From: CAYLZW01 sp964388085
GTDB taxonomy: Bacteria; Myxococcota; UBA727; CAYLZW01
Direction: 5' to 3'
NCBI GenBank assembly: GCA_964388085.1
Contig: CAYLZW010000037.1
Coordinates: forward strand, 1-31,282
Length of the DNA: 31,282 nt
The notes under the pieces were generated by a model. It saw only the letters and a program-made list of their open reading frames with translations, had not been told where the DNA came from and did not search any database. Shown piece by piece: positions 23,343 to 30,516 of this stretch; the stretch's first letter is position 1; each line of letters opens with the position of its first letter. The translations under genes and the position numbers were made by a program.

Positions 23343-24662
23343 ATGCGTCTGAGACTTCCGGCCGTGACGCGCGCGGCGCTTCCGACAGCTCCCGCGGAGC
23401 TCGTGCGCGCGCTGCGGGCCCTCGACGGCGACGCGCCGCGCGAGGGGTTCATCGAGCTCGCGGGCGGCCGCTCGACCTTCTTCCTGTTCCTGCACGAGGG
23501 GAGGCCCTACTGCGCCGGCGCCTACGAAGATGACCGCTTCATGCCGCGCGCCCTCTCGGAGCTCGCGTCCGCGCTGCACGACGTCGAGGAGGCGACCCTC
23601 GTCACGGCGGACCTGCCGCTCTTTTTGTGCGCCGCGGTCATGTTCCGCAAGGCACCCTCCGCGCACGTGCCGCTCACCCTCGTCGACAGCGACGCGCTCT
23701 TGCGCAACATCCACGCGCTCGGCAAGGACGCCGTCGTCGTCATCGGGCGCGGCGACGCGCGCTCGCTCGTGTTCTGCCGCGGCGGGCAATTGGTGGCGCT
23801 CTACCCCGCGCGCGACGAGCGCTTTCCCGCCGACGGCACCCTGGGCGAGCGCATCCTCGAGTACATCTACCAGTCACCCGACGGGCCTCCCGTCACCATG
23901 GATCTCTACGACGACATCCGCCTGCCGCCGGCCAAGAGCGCCGGGGAGCCGCTGTCACGCTACCTCGTCGAGACCATGAACGAGCGGGGGCCGGCCGCGT
24001 CGCTCGTCGTCGAGCTCGCCGGGCGCGTGGTGTTCCGCTTTCCGCTCGTCGAGCAAGAGGCGGTCGTAGGTCGCGGCGACGACGCGGACGTCATCCTCGA
24101 CAACCTCTCGGTCTCGCGGCGGCACGCGCTCGTGAAGCGGGCGGCCGAGCACCTGGTCGTCGAGGATCTCGGCAGCGAGAACGGCGTGTTCGTGCGCGAT
24201 GAGCGCGTGCGCTCCGCGCTGCTCGCGCCCGGCGACGAGATGGTCGTCGGCAAGTACACGCTGCGCTACCTGCAAGGCAGCGTGGCGACCGATTTCGACG
24301 CGCCCGCCGCGCCGACCCGGGCGAGCTCATCCGGCGTCGACACCATCGCCCTCGGTTGGTCCACTCCGAAGGCGGTGCTCGAGCACGCCGGCAAAGAACA
24401 CTCGCTGCACGCGGCCTTCTTCGGCATCGGCAACGGCGAGCAGGCGACGCTGCGCTGCGGCGGCTTCTTCGTCGCCCCGCTCCACGTCGCCATCGTGCGC
24501 GAAGGCGACGGCTACCGCGCGCGCCACGTCGGCGGGCTCCGAAAGCTACGCATCAACGGCGCCGTCACCCGCGAGTCGCGCCTCGCGCACGGCGACATCC
24601 TGACGCTGGCGGGAGCGAAGTTCGTGTTCCGCGTGCCCGAGTCCGCCGAGAGCGAGTCGTAA
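23343..24662 (+). CDS. FHA-domain protein with second, degenerate FHA-like region
   Basis: This 439-residue protein has no membrane segment. Residues 1-210 form an unassigned alpha/beta domain, perhaps a sensor (FIELAGGRSTFFLFLHEGRPYC; LVFCRGGQLVALYPA). A canonical FHA domain follows (about 225-305: VVGRGDDADVILDNLSVSRRHALV, then EDLGSENGVFV). GR, S-x-x-H and N-G, the phosphothreonine-binding core, are all present. Residues about 345-435 look like a second FHA fold (FGIGNGEQATL, LHVAIVREGDG, INGAVTRESRLAHGDIL) in which the GR/SRxH core is lost. It should bind phosphothreonine peptides from a Ser/Thr kinase, which is not in this window. GGAGGGG lies four bases before the ATG. Confidence 0.85.
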   Translation: MRLRLPAVTRAALPTAPAELVRALRALDGDAPREGFIELAGGRSTFFLFLHEGRPYCAGAYEDDRFMPRALSELASALHDVEEATLVTADLPLFLCAAVMFRKAPSAHVPLTLVDSDALLRNIHALGKDAVVVIGRGDARSLVFCRGGQLVALYPARDERFPADGTLGERILEYIYQSPDGPPVTMDLYDDIRLPPAKSAGEPLSRYLVETMNERGPAASLVVELAGRVVFRFPLVEQEAVVGRGDDADVILDNLSVSRRHALVKRAAEHLVVEDLGSENGVFVRDERVRSALLAPGDEMVVGKYTLRYLQGSVATDFDAPAAPTRASSSGVDTIALGWSTPKAVLEHAGKEHSLHAAFFGIGNGEQATLRCGGFFVAPLHVAIVREGDGYRARHVGGLRKLRINGAVTRESRLAHGDILTLAGAKFVFRVPESAESES

Positions 24663-24980
24663 CGAGCTGCAAACCTCCGGCGCCGGAGGACACCGCCTCC
24701 TCGCTCCCCTCGGCTATGTGCCTCCGGCAGAGGATGAGGCGGCGTTCCAGGAAGGTCAGGCCCAGAAGGAAGCGGCCTGACGAGCGCTCTCCTTCGCGAT
24801 GCGGGTCCTCTGCACCGGGCCTGCGCGCTGGCCTCTTCCCAAGTCCGACCATCATGGTGCAGCAGGACAGACCAGCGTCGGTCGCCATGGGCGACCGCGC
24901 GGACCGGAACAGCGCAAGCGGATCCTCGGCGACGTGCAGGCAACCTACGCGTGGGCGCGCGCACCCGACGCCAAGGGCGC

Positions 24981-25013
24981 AAAAAGAAAGCGCACCGGGG
25001 ATGCCCAGTGCGC
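24981..25013 (-). terminator. Intrinsic terminator (minus strand)
   Basis: On the minus strand GCGCAC and GTGCGC form a stem (plus-strand 24990-24995 and 25008-25013), with an inner GGG/CCC pairing, and a T-rich tail TTTCTTTTT (plus-strand 24981-24989) follows directly. This is a good Rho-independent terminator. It would end transcripts coming from the leftward genes starting at 25789 or further upstream. Confidence 0.65.
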
Positions 25014-25016
25014 CTT

Positions 25017-25044
25017 TGGTGACCCCTACGGGGCCGCACCCCGC
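25017..25044 (-). other. tRNA 3'-end-like sequence (possible remnant)
   Basis: Read on the minus strand: GCGGG-GTGCGGC-CCCGT (a 5-bp T-stem and 7-nt loop), then AGGGGTC, A and CCA, the exact layout of a tRNA T-arm, 3' acceptor strand, discriminator and CCA. The loop lacks TTCGAAT, and I find no GACCCCT 5' acceptor strand at the expected distance. It is therefore a fragment or coincidence, not a working tRNA gene. Confidence 0.3.
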
Positions 25045-25188
25045 GTCCAGGAAGCGGCGCCTTTTCAGAGGGTTAGCAGTGAAATCGCCGGGTTATGGCT
25101 GGGAGCAAGGAGCGTCTCGGTGCGCTTGAAAGCGCCTTGGGGGGTCTCTGCAAGGCTCTGCGCTCCCAATGGGCTCCCAGTTTGGCAA

Positions 25189-25220
25189 GGCCCGACCGTC
25201 GCTCCGGCGGCGGTCGGGCC
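25189..25220. terminator. Strong 10-bp-stem hairpin
   Basis: GGCCCGACCG (25189-25198) pairs perfectly with CGGTCGGGCC (25211-25220) around a 12-nt loop. There is no T-run on either side. It lies downstream of the leftward gene at 25343 and could contribute to termination or mark a structured RNA. Confidence 0.45.
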
Positions 25221-25342
25221 CTGTCGCCGGTGCCGCATTTAGCCGTCGTGTCTGGGCGCCGCGCTTCGACGAGCGCCGCCTGGTGCCCCCATCATGTCGA
25301 CGACGGCGGCGCAGGCGAACGAGGCGAGGCCGATCGCATGGG

Positions 25343-25789
25343 CTACTCGTCGTCTTTCAGCGCCTCCACGCCGAGGAACGCGTGAGCTGCGGGAGGCGTG
25401 CTGCCCCCGCTGGCAGCTGGCGGGGCGGCGCCCGCGCCGCCCCGTCGACGTAGTTGCAGCACGGCCCTCGCCAGCACGCGTGGTAGGGAATGCGTCACCT
25501 CCGGCTGATCGAAGAAGAGCACCACGAGCGCCGTGCGCTTGTCGACGCGGACCGCCATGGAGCTCATGACGTCGTCAACGACCAGGCGAGCGCAGTCCGA
25601 TTCACGGTCGTCGGAGAGCGTCGATAGCGCCGCGCGCAGGCACGCGTTTCGAGCCGCGAGGTCCAGCTCGTCCGCTGCCTCCGCCACGAAGCGATCTCCG
25701 CGGACAACAAGCGCAGCGCTCACGGCATCGTGCCCCTCGACGAGGGCGCGACACAGCGCATCAAGCGGTGCCTCGGATTCCAACGCCAT
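25343..25789 (-). CDS. Roadblock/LC7-like domain protein
   Basis: This 148-residue protein has a compact alpha/beta unit (residues 5-105): ALCRALVEGHDAVSAALVVR, GDRFVAEAADEL, then CARLVVDDVMSSMAVRVDK and RTALVVLFFDQP, similar to the roadblock/LC7 fold used by GTPase partners such as MglB. The last 40 residues are Gly/Ala/Pro-rich and disordered. The ATG at 25787-25789 has GGAG only one base away, so the start is uncertain; an upstream TTG in the same frame near 25828 is possible. It lies 107 nt downstream of the PD-(D/E)XK-like gene on the same strand and could be the operon's last gene. Its function is unknown. Confidence 0.6.
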   Translation of the reverse strand: MALESEAPLDALCRALVEGHDAVSAALVVRGDRFVAEAADELDLAARNACLRAALSTLSDDRESDCARLVVDDVMSSMAVRVDKRTALVVLFFDQPEVTHSLPRVLARAVLQLRRRGGAGAAPPAASGGSTPPAAHAFLGVEALKDDE

Positions 25790-25896
25790 GCTCCATCGTA
25801 GCGTGACGCGACCGACGGTGCCCAAGCCCGTCCGCGCCTTGTCGAGCACGCGGCCATCGCTTCGGTGGCTGACGGCGTGGCGTCGTCGGCCTTTGC

Positions 25897-26682
25897 TTAG
25901 CGGCCGCTCGCGATGCGCGTCGCGACGGTGACTGATTTCCAACGGAGCGGCACCATCATCTCGCGGCCGTACTTGCTCTCGATGAAACTTCGCACAGCTC
26001 GCTCGTCCCGCCGGTCCCCGGGGAAGTCGTCCGCCCGGTAGGCCTTGCCCGCGGCTTCCTCGGCAACGGGATCAACGACGGAAGGGCGGAAGGCGTCGAC
26101 CAGCGACGATGCGGCGAAACGCTCGGCGCCGTCCGCGCACGGGTTGAGTAGGAGGCGGCCTTCGCGCGCGTCACCAACCACGACTCCCACGACCTCTGCC
26201 ATCCGGTAGCACTGCGCGTGATCGAAGAAGTAACAGGGTGACCTCGTGGTCTTCGCGCCTGGCGCGCGCACACCCCAGCTCGGGATGTCGACCTTGCCGT
26301 AGAAGGTCGACTCGATCTGCTCGACGATCGTTCCCGCGAAGCGCCCCAGTGCCACGAACCACACGACGCGGAAGGCACCCGCACCCGTCGGAGTGGCGAC
26401 GAGCTGCTGCTTCTTGTCGCGGAGCACGGTCGCGATGCTGCTCTGGAACGCGATCTGGCGGTCATCGAGTGGCATCGCGCCCCGCATGACCTCTCTGTCG
26501 AAGGAACCATCGTCCGTCTTGGTGCGCACCTCGACCACGAACTCTTCGGCGCCCTTCCGCGCCCGCAGGTCCGCTCGCCTCTCCGTGCTCGTCGGCACGC
26601 GCTCGACGTCGAAACCTTCAGCGACCAGAACCTCGGCCACCAGCTTCTCCGCTTCAGCACCGCTTGCACTCGACTTCGTCAT
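25897..26682 (-). CDS. PD-(D/E)XK-type restriction-endonuclease-like protein
   Basis: This 261-residue protein has a nuclease-like N-terminal core: an alpha helix (AEAEKLVAEVLVAEGFDVERVP), then RRADLRARKGAEEFVVEVRTK, the Asp38...Glu51-x-Arg53 arrangement of a PD-(D/E)XK fold. The usual Lys of the ExK motif is Arg here. The C-terminal part has Cys/His/Trp residues (SPCYFFDHAQCYRMAEV) and no membrane segment. The ATG overlaps the stop of the PIN gene (ATGA), so translation is coupled. It probably acts on nucleic acid, or has lost activity because of the Lys change. It forms a leftward operon with the PIN and XRE-ImmA genes. Confidence 0.65.
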   Translation of the reverse strand: MTKSSASGAEAEKLVAEVLVAEGFDVERVPTSTERRADLRARKGAEEFVVEVRTKTDDGSFDREVMRGAMPLDDRQIAFQSSIATVLRDKKQQLVATPTGAGAFRVVWFVALGRFAGTIVEQIESTFYGKVDIPSWGVRAPGAKTTRSPCYFFDHAQCYRMAEVVGVVVGDAREGRLLLNPCADGAERFAASSLVDAFRPSVVDPVAEEAAGKAYRADDFPGDRRDERAVRSFIESKYGREMMVPLRWKSVTVATRIASGR

Positions 26683-27182
26683 CTTCGCTTGCCCTTCACG
26701 ATGCGCCCAGCCTTCCGCTTGAACTCGTCGAGGATCGCCCGCGTCACATGCATCCTGTTCCCCTGGTGGATCGCCGTCGCCACAGCCAAAACATGGTCGT
26801 GCATCCCCCGATCCAGCCGAAGCAGGTCGAGCATCAACTCCAACCCCCAGCGAACGGCCACGTCCTCTGCCTCGCACGCACCTCGCAACACTTTATCGTT
26901 CGTTACGCAGGTCCAGCCGTTCTCGACGGCGAGCAGGAGGCTCACGCGGTCCTCGAATGACAGACTCCCGCGCGTGTTGGCGGCAGCGGTCAGGACGTCG
27001 AGGGATGCCTCCACGACGACGAGCCCGTGATGGGCACAGATGTCGCCATCGATACCGTTGACCTCTTCGACGACGTCGGAAGCGACGTGCACCTGCCCGA
27101 CGCGCTCAGAGATCGTCGCCAGCATGCGAAGGTCGGCGCCCAGGTAGTCGATGAGAACATCGGCGTCGACGATAAGGAGCAT
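26679..27182 (-). CDS. PIN-domain protein (putative ribonuclease, toxin-like)
   Basis: This 167-residue protein has the PIN acidic residues: Asp6 and Asp8 in IVDADVLID, Glu39/Glu40 in DVVEEVNG, Asp78 in SFEDRVSLLLA and Asp96 in CVTNDKVLR. PIN proteins are metal-dependent ribonucleases, and many are toxins of toxin-antitoxin pairs. Here the partner would be the XRE-ImmA/IrrE gene, which ends 4 nt upstream. This pairing of an HTH-ImmA/IrrE protein and a PIN protein is a recognised arrangement. Its stop overlaps the start of the PD-(D/E)XK-like gene. The basic C-terminus (FKRKAGRIVKGKRR) suits RNA binding. Confidence 0.8.
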   Translation of the reverse strand: MLLIVDADVLIDYLGADLRMLATISERVGQVHVASDVVEEVNGIDGDICAHHGLVVVEASLDVLTAAANTRGSLSFEDRVSLLLAVENGWTCVTNDKVLRGACEAEDVAVRWGLELMLDLLRLDRGMHDHVLAVATAIHQGNRMHVTRAILDEFKRKAGRIVKGKRR

Positions 27183-27186
27183 GCCG

Positions 27187-28347
27187 CTACCCGAACCAGG
27201 CCGCGGCGAGCTCGCGCATCTCCTGCCGGTCGAGGCCGAGGATCTCTCCGGCTCGTCCGAGTGAGATCACTCCCTCGTCAACGCCGCGCCGCACCAGGCG
27301 CTGCAGCCGGTCGCCGAGGAAGTCGTGCTCGTCGAGCTTCGCCGGCTCGGCCCCTCGATCTTGTTGGTACATGATGTCGGTGATCGGAAGCGGCTCGTCG
27401 TGCTTCGTGAGCGACTGTCCCGTCCGCCTCTTGTACTCGCCGTTGAAGTACCGCCAGAGTTCGTTCTTGTCGTCGGGATACATCTGCCCGAGCCGATAGA
27501 CGACGGTCCTCCAGCTCACGCGGAAGATCCGCTTCACCTTGAGGATGCGATCGAAGACGGTGGCGCCTCTCGTGTCGTTCCACTCCTTCAGGAATGCGTC
27601 GTGCGGCATGAGGAAGTGCGACGCGAACTCGTTCGCTTCAACCTCCTCTGCCGGAACCTCCTCACTGTCCGCAGTCGAGTACGAGCCGATGTGCAGCAGG
27701 AGATGCCCGAGTTCGTGCGCTGCGCTGAAGATCCACGTCTCGACAGGGATGCGGTTCCAGATGTTCACGATAACGGCAGGTCCGCCGTCGTCCTCGGCGA
27801 CCGACAAGCCAAAGAAAGCGTCCGTCTCCCAGAGGATGGAGTGCACCTTCACACCCCGCGCATCCAGGAGTCCGCAGATGTCGTGCACCGGCTCTTCGTC
27901 ATCGAGCTCGAAGGCCGTCCGCACCGCGGAAGCAACGGCAGGAATGCCCTCTTCCTTCGCCGCGTGCACGCTCTTCTCCAGGACGGCGAGCCGATTCTCC
28001 GGACGCTCTCCGAGAAGCTCCTCCAGCTCGCGATAGTCGCGGAGCCAGCGACCGACTTCGTGCAAAACGTCCTCGCGCCTCTTGAGGCGCTTGAGGCTAC
28101 GGAAGCGCACCCGGTGAAGGGCGACAGGGGCCAGGAGCAGTTCGCCGACCGACACGTGAAGCGCCGTGGCGAGCGCGCGGAGCGTCTCTTCTTTGGGTTC
28201 CGACTTCCCGAGCTCGATGTTTCGATAGCCCGAGCGGGAGAGACCGACCGCGTCGGCCAGCGCCTCCTGCGTCATGCCTGCGCCCGTGCGTAGGCGGCGG
28301 AGGTTTGCCGCGATCGGGGGCAGATCCGGATCCACACTAGTCATCAT
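27187..28347 (-). CDS. XRE-family HTH / ImmA-IrrE metallopeptidase
   Basis: This 386-residue protein has an N-terminal helix-turn-helix (about 12-65: LRRLRTGAGMTQEALADAVG, LSRSGYRNIELGKSEP) that binds DNA. A central ImmA/IrrE-type zinc peptidase follows, with HELGH at 211-215 in SAAHELGHLLLH and a downstream acidic ligand region EEVEANEFASHFLMP. The C-terminal domain is helical and ends in WFG. ImmA-type proteins cleave repressors in response to a signal, often DNA damage or phage. The start is taken at ATG 28345-28347 (MMTS...); a GTG immediately upstream is possible. It heads the leftward operon and faces the Ubl operon across a 158-nt gap with repeats, which suggests autoregulation. Confidence 0.85.
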   Translation of the reverse strand: MMTSVDPDLPPIAANLRRLRTGAGMTQEALADAVGLSRSGYRNIELGKSEPKEETLRALATALHVSVGELLLAPVALHRVRFRSLKRLKRREDVLHEVGRWLRDYRELEELLGERPENRLAVLEKSVHAAKEEGIPAVASAVRTAFELDDEEPVHDICGLLDARGVKVHSILWETDAFFGLSVAEDDGGPAVIVNIWNRIPVETWIFSAAHELGHLLLHIGSYSTADSEEVPAEEVEANEFASHFLMPHDAFLKEWNDTRGATVFDRILKVKRIFRVSWRTVVYRLGQMYPDDKNELWRYFNGEYKRRTGQSLTKHDEPLPITDIMYQQDRGAEPAKLDEHDFLGDRLQRLVRRGVDEGVISLGRAGEILGLDRQEMRELAAAWFG

Positions 28348-28354
28348 CACCAAG

Positions 28355-28372
28355 ATGGTTACTATGGTTATA
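28355..28372. promoter_or_regulatory. Two 9-bp direct repeats, candidate operator
   Basis: ATGGTTACT (28355-28363) and ATGGTTATA (28364-28372) are adjacent copies that agree at seven positions. They lie 8 bases upstream of the XRE-ImmA start in the shared divergent region. A helix-turn-helix autoregulator binding there would be normal for such genes; binding is inferred. Confidence 0.4.
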
Positions 28373-28426
28373 GGCCGTTGGCAACCGCTGACAGCCTTCG
28401 GACAGGTGCGCGCCTTTCGGGCGGAG

Positions 28427-28441
28427 CCTGGCGTTGCCAGG
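28427..28441. promoter_or_regulatory. CCTGGC-gtt-GCCAGG dyad upstream of the Ubl operon
   Basis: A perfect 6+3+6 palindrome lies 65 bases before the Ubl-E2 start, in the divergent intergenic region. It could be an operator for the rightward genes. No promoter boxes are recognised with confidence. Confidence 0.35.
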
Positions 28442-28505
28442 GCTCTGAAGGGGGTGGTCTGTCCGCGAACCAAGAGCGCCGGCAACGGTCGGCATGGAGA
28501 GAGAC

Positions 28506-29129
28506 ATGGAAACTGCCCCCCACGAGCCTCCCGGCCCCCGCTACACCGTCAACATCGAGGGCGAGAACCACGACTGGAACGAGCCGACCATCACGACCGA
28601 GCAGATCGCCCAGCTCGGAGGATTCGACCCGGCGCAGGGGGTCATCCTAATCGACAAGGACAACAACGAGCGCACCCTCGCGCCGGGCGAGGTGGTCGAG
28701 CTCAAGCCCGGGATGGGATTCGCCAAGAAGGTGCGTTTCAAGCGAGGTCGCGACCGGATCGCTGCCGAGTTGGACCTCCTCCGAGCCCTCTATCCGGACA
28801 TGGAGGCCCGCCCCGATGGTTGGGTGCGCCTGCCGCGCTACGCGCTCATGGAGGGCTGGTCGCCCGACATCATCGACGTGGCGTTCCAGATCCAGCCCGC
28901 ATACCCCGGGGCTCCGCCGTACGGCATCTACGTCCAGCCGCCCAACCTCACGTTCAACGGCCGCCCGCCGACGAACTACAAGGCCAGCGCCAACTGTCCC
29001 TTCCCCGGCGCGTGGGGAGTCTTCTCCTGGCAGCCAGAGACGTGGAAGCCGGGTGCGACGCCCACCAGCGGCACCAACCTGGTCAACTGGGTCCACGGTT
29101 TCCGCGTCCGCTTCGCCGAGGGGGCGTAG
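28506..29129 (+). CDS. Fused ubiquitin-like (multiubiquitin-type) domain and E2-like domain
   Basis: This 207-residue protein has two parts. Residues 12-80 (YTVNIEGENHDWNEPTITTEQI... then GEVVELKPGMGFAKKVRFKRG) match the bacterial multiubiquitin-type beta-grasp domain. Residues about 82-207 (ELDLLRALYPDMEA, LMEGWSPDIIDVAFQI, YGIYVQPP, WGVFSWQPETW) match the Prok-E2_E type E2-like fold. Cys164 (SANCPFPG) is the only Cys and the candidate thioester residue. There is no C-terminal or interdomain Gly-Gly, so the Ubl cannot be conjugated as a free tail in the usual way. ATG 28506 is chosen because GGAGAGAGAC precedes it; ATG 28494 is in frame with no better site. The next gene starts directly after its stop. 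Confidence 0.8.
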   Translation: METAPHEPPGPRYTVNIEGENHDWNEPTITTEQIAQLGGFDPAQGVILIDKDNNERTLAPGEVVELKPGMGFAKKVRFKRGRDRIAAELDLLRALYPDMEARPDGWVRLPRYALMEGWSPDIIDVAFQIQPAYPGAPPYGIYVQPPNLTFNGRPPTNYKASANCPFPGAWGVFSWQPETWKPGATPTSGTNLVNWVHGFRVRFAEGA

Positions 29130-29651
29130 ATGTTCACTCTGCGGATGACCGAGGCCCAGCGTGCGGGCCTGTGGGCCCACCTGCTGCCGCCCGACAACGA
29201 CATCGAACAGGCCGCCTTCCTCTTCGGGCGGGTCGAGGGCGACACGCTCTCCGTCGTCGACGCGCGACTGTTGCTACGCGGAGACTTCGTCATCCAGAGC
29301 CGATACCACATCGAGCTCACAGACGAGGCGCGTGCAGGCGCCATCAAGAAGGCCCACGATCTGGGCGCCGCCCTCATTGAGGCCCACTGCCATCCCTTCG
29401 ACGGTGGCGCGGAGTTCTCGTGGTCGGACGAGGCTGGGTTGCGCGAGCTCGTCCCCCACGTGCTCTGGCGCCTGCCGGACCGGCCTTACCTGGCCTTGGT
29501 CATCGCGCCAGACGCCTTCGACGGCTTGGCATGGGCGGAGCGGGGCGCACCTCCGACCACGATCAACGGCATCGATGTCGACGGCACCGTGCACCGGCCG
29601 TCCGGTCGGTCGCAAGGGAGCTGGGGCGGAGGGCGTCGTGCCTGGGCGTGA
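29130..29651 (+). CDS. JAB/MPN (JAMM) metallopeptidase, deubiquitinase-like
   Basis: This 173-residue protein has a complete JAMM motif: Glu26 (DIEQAAFLFG), His86 and His88 in AHCHP, then seven residues, Ser97 and Asp100 (SWSD). These enzymes use zinc to cut isopeptide or peptide bonds next to ubiquitin-like C-termini, or mature Ubl precursors. Its ATG directly follows the stop of the Ubl-E2 gene (no gap), and its own 3' end overlaps the start of the E1 gene by 14 nt, so all three are one operon. The C-terminal 30 residues are Gly/Arg-rich and disordered. Confidence 0.88.
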   Translation: MFTLRMTEAQRAGLWAHLLPPDNDIEQAAFLFGRVEGDTLSVVDARLLLRGDFVIQSRYHIELTDEARAGAIKKAHDLGAALIEAHCHPFDGGAEFSWSDEAGLRELVPHVLWRLPDRPYLALVIAPDAFDGLAWAERGAPPTTINGIDVDGTVHRPSGRSQGSWGGGRRAWA

Positions 29652-30516
29652 CGACCGTAGCGTGAGGCTGTTCGGCAGCGAGGGGTTCGCACGGCTGGCC
29701 GCAACGCGCGTCGCCATCGTGGGCTGCGGCGGCATCGGGACGCACGTCGCGCAGCAGCTCGCGCACCTCGGCGTCGGCGCAGTGCTCATTGACGATGAGG
29801 ACGTCGAGGACACCAACCTCAATCGTTACGTGGGCGTCTATCCCGAAGACGTCGGCAAGCCGAAGGTCGAGGTGGTAGCGGCCAACATGCTGCGCATCCG
29901 ACCGGACCTCAGCGTCACGCCAATCTGCGCAAGCTTGCAGTCGGCCGAGGCCTTCGACGCCATCAAGGCCTCGGACTGGGTGGTGGGCTGCCTTGACAAC
30001 GACGGCGCACGGCTCGTGCTGACGGAGCTCACCGCCGCATACGAGATCCCGTACGTCGACGTGGCCTCTGACGTTGATGCTGATCACGGTCGCCTGACCT
30101 TTGGCGGGCGCGTTGTCGTCGCCACAGGCGACGGCTGCCCGTACTGCTTGGGCGAAGTGGATGCCGTCGAGGCGGCGGCCGACCTGGCCAGCCCAGGAGC
30201 GCGGGCCGATCGAGCTGAGCTCTACGGCATCGAAGTGGCAGCACTCCGTGGGGGCGGCCCGGCCGTCGTGTTCATCAACGGCGTCGTAGCGTCCCTCGCC
30301 GTCCAACAGCTCATGGCTCGGGTTGCCGGCCTCGACGTGCCGCTCAGGCGGCTGTTGACCTTCCGCGGGCAGCTCGGCGTCGTCACGGTCGCCAACGACG
30401 AGCGCGACGAGTGCCCGTATTGCGACGGCGCCAGAGGCCAACGCGAGGCCGCTCGTGTCGAGAGGTACCTGACCGACAGCTCCAGCGCGCACAAGGAAGC
30501 GCGCTCAGATACATGA
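29638..30516 (+). CDS. E1/ThiF-like adenylating enzyme
   Basis: This 292-residue protein has the Rossmann-type adenylation domain: GCGGIG (29-34), acidic IDDEDVEDTNLNR (51-63), Lys74/Lys76 in GKPKVEVV and CLDNDGAR (118-124). Two CxxC pairs (Cys167/170 and Cys259/262) should bind zinc as in ThiF/MoeB. Between them there is no other Cys, so no catalytic thioester Cys is evident at the usual place. It should activate a Ubl C-terminus with ATP. The start is GTG 29638, with GGAGG five bases upstream, inside the end of the JAB gene; the longer frame is a shadow. It is the last supported gene of the operon. Confidence 0.88.
   Translation: MPGRDDRSVRLFGSEGFARLAATRVAIVGCGGIGTHVAQQLAHLGVGAVLIDDEDVEDTNLNRYVGVYPEDVGKPKVEVVAANMLRIRPDLSVTPICASLQSAEAFDAIKASDWVVGCLDNDGARLVLTELTAAYEIPYVDVASDVDADHGRLTFGGRVVVATGDGCPYCLGEVDAVEAAADLASPGARADRAELYGIEVAALRGGGPAVVFINGVVASLAVQQLMARVAGLDVPLRRLLTFRGQLGVVTVANDERDECPYCDGARGQREAARVERYLTDSSSAHKEARSDT

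Larger units (their letters stand above)
24663..25342. other. 680-nt region with no supported protein gene
   Basis: No ORF here has a good start and ribosome site. A minus-strand frame covering about 24565-25030 stays open and translates plausibly (for example GLTFLERRLILCRRHIAEG), but it has no homologue that I recognise and it crosses into the 3' end of the FHA gene. The region does hold a minus-strand intrinsic terminator (24981-25013), a tRNA-3'-end-like motif (25017-25044) and a 10-bp-stem hairpin (25189-25220). GC falls to the right of here. I read it as the edge of an acquired island. Confidence 0.5.

Noticed and set aside
24565..24888. Minus-strand ORF of 107 residues
   Set aside because: It overlaps the FHA gene, has no ribosome site and shows no recognisable domain. 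The nucleotide pattern suits a non-coding island border better.
24981..25044. 4.5S/SRP RNA or 6S RNA next to the terminator
   Set aside because: The SRP core motif GGAAGG...GCAG is missing and the 6S bulge pattern cannot be drawn.
25100..25168. A tRNA on the plus strand: TGGGAGC and GCTCCCA make a 7-bp acceptor-like pair
   Set aside because: No D-arm, anticodon arm of 5+7 bases or T-loop motif lies between them, and the length is too short.
30514..30516. TGA at the end of the E1 gene as a second selenocysteine codon
   Set aside because: No hairpin with a G-rich apical loop follows at the right spacing, and the E1 protein is already of normal length with its final zinc pair.
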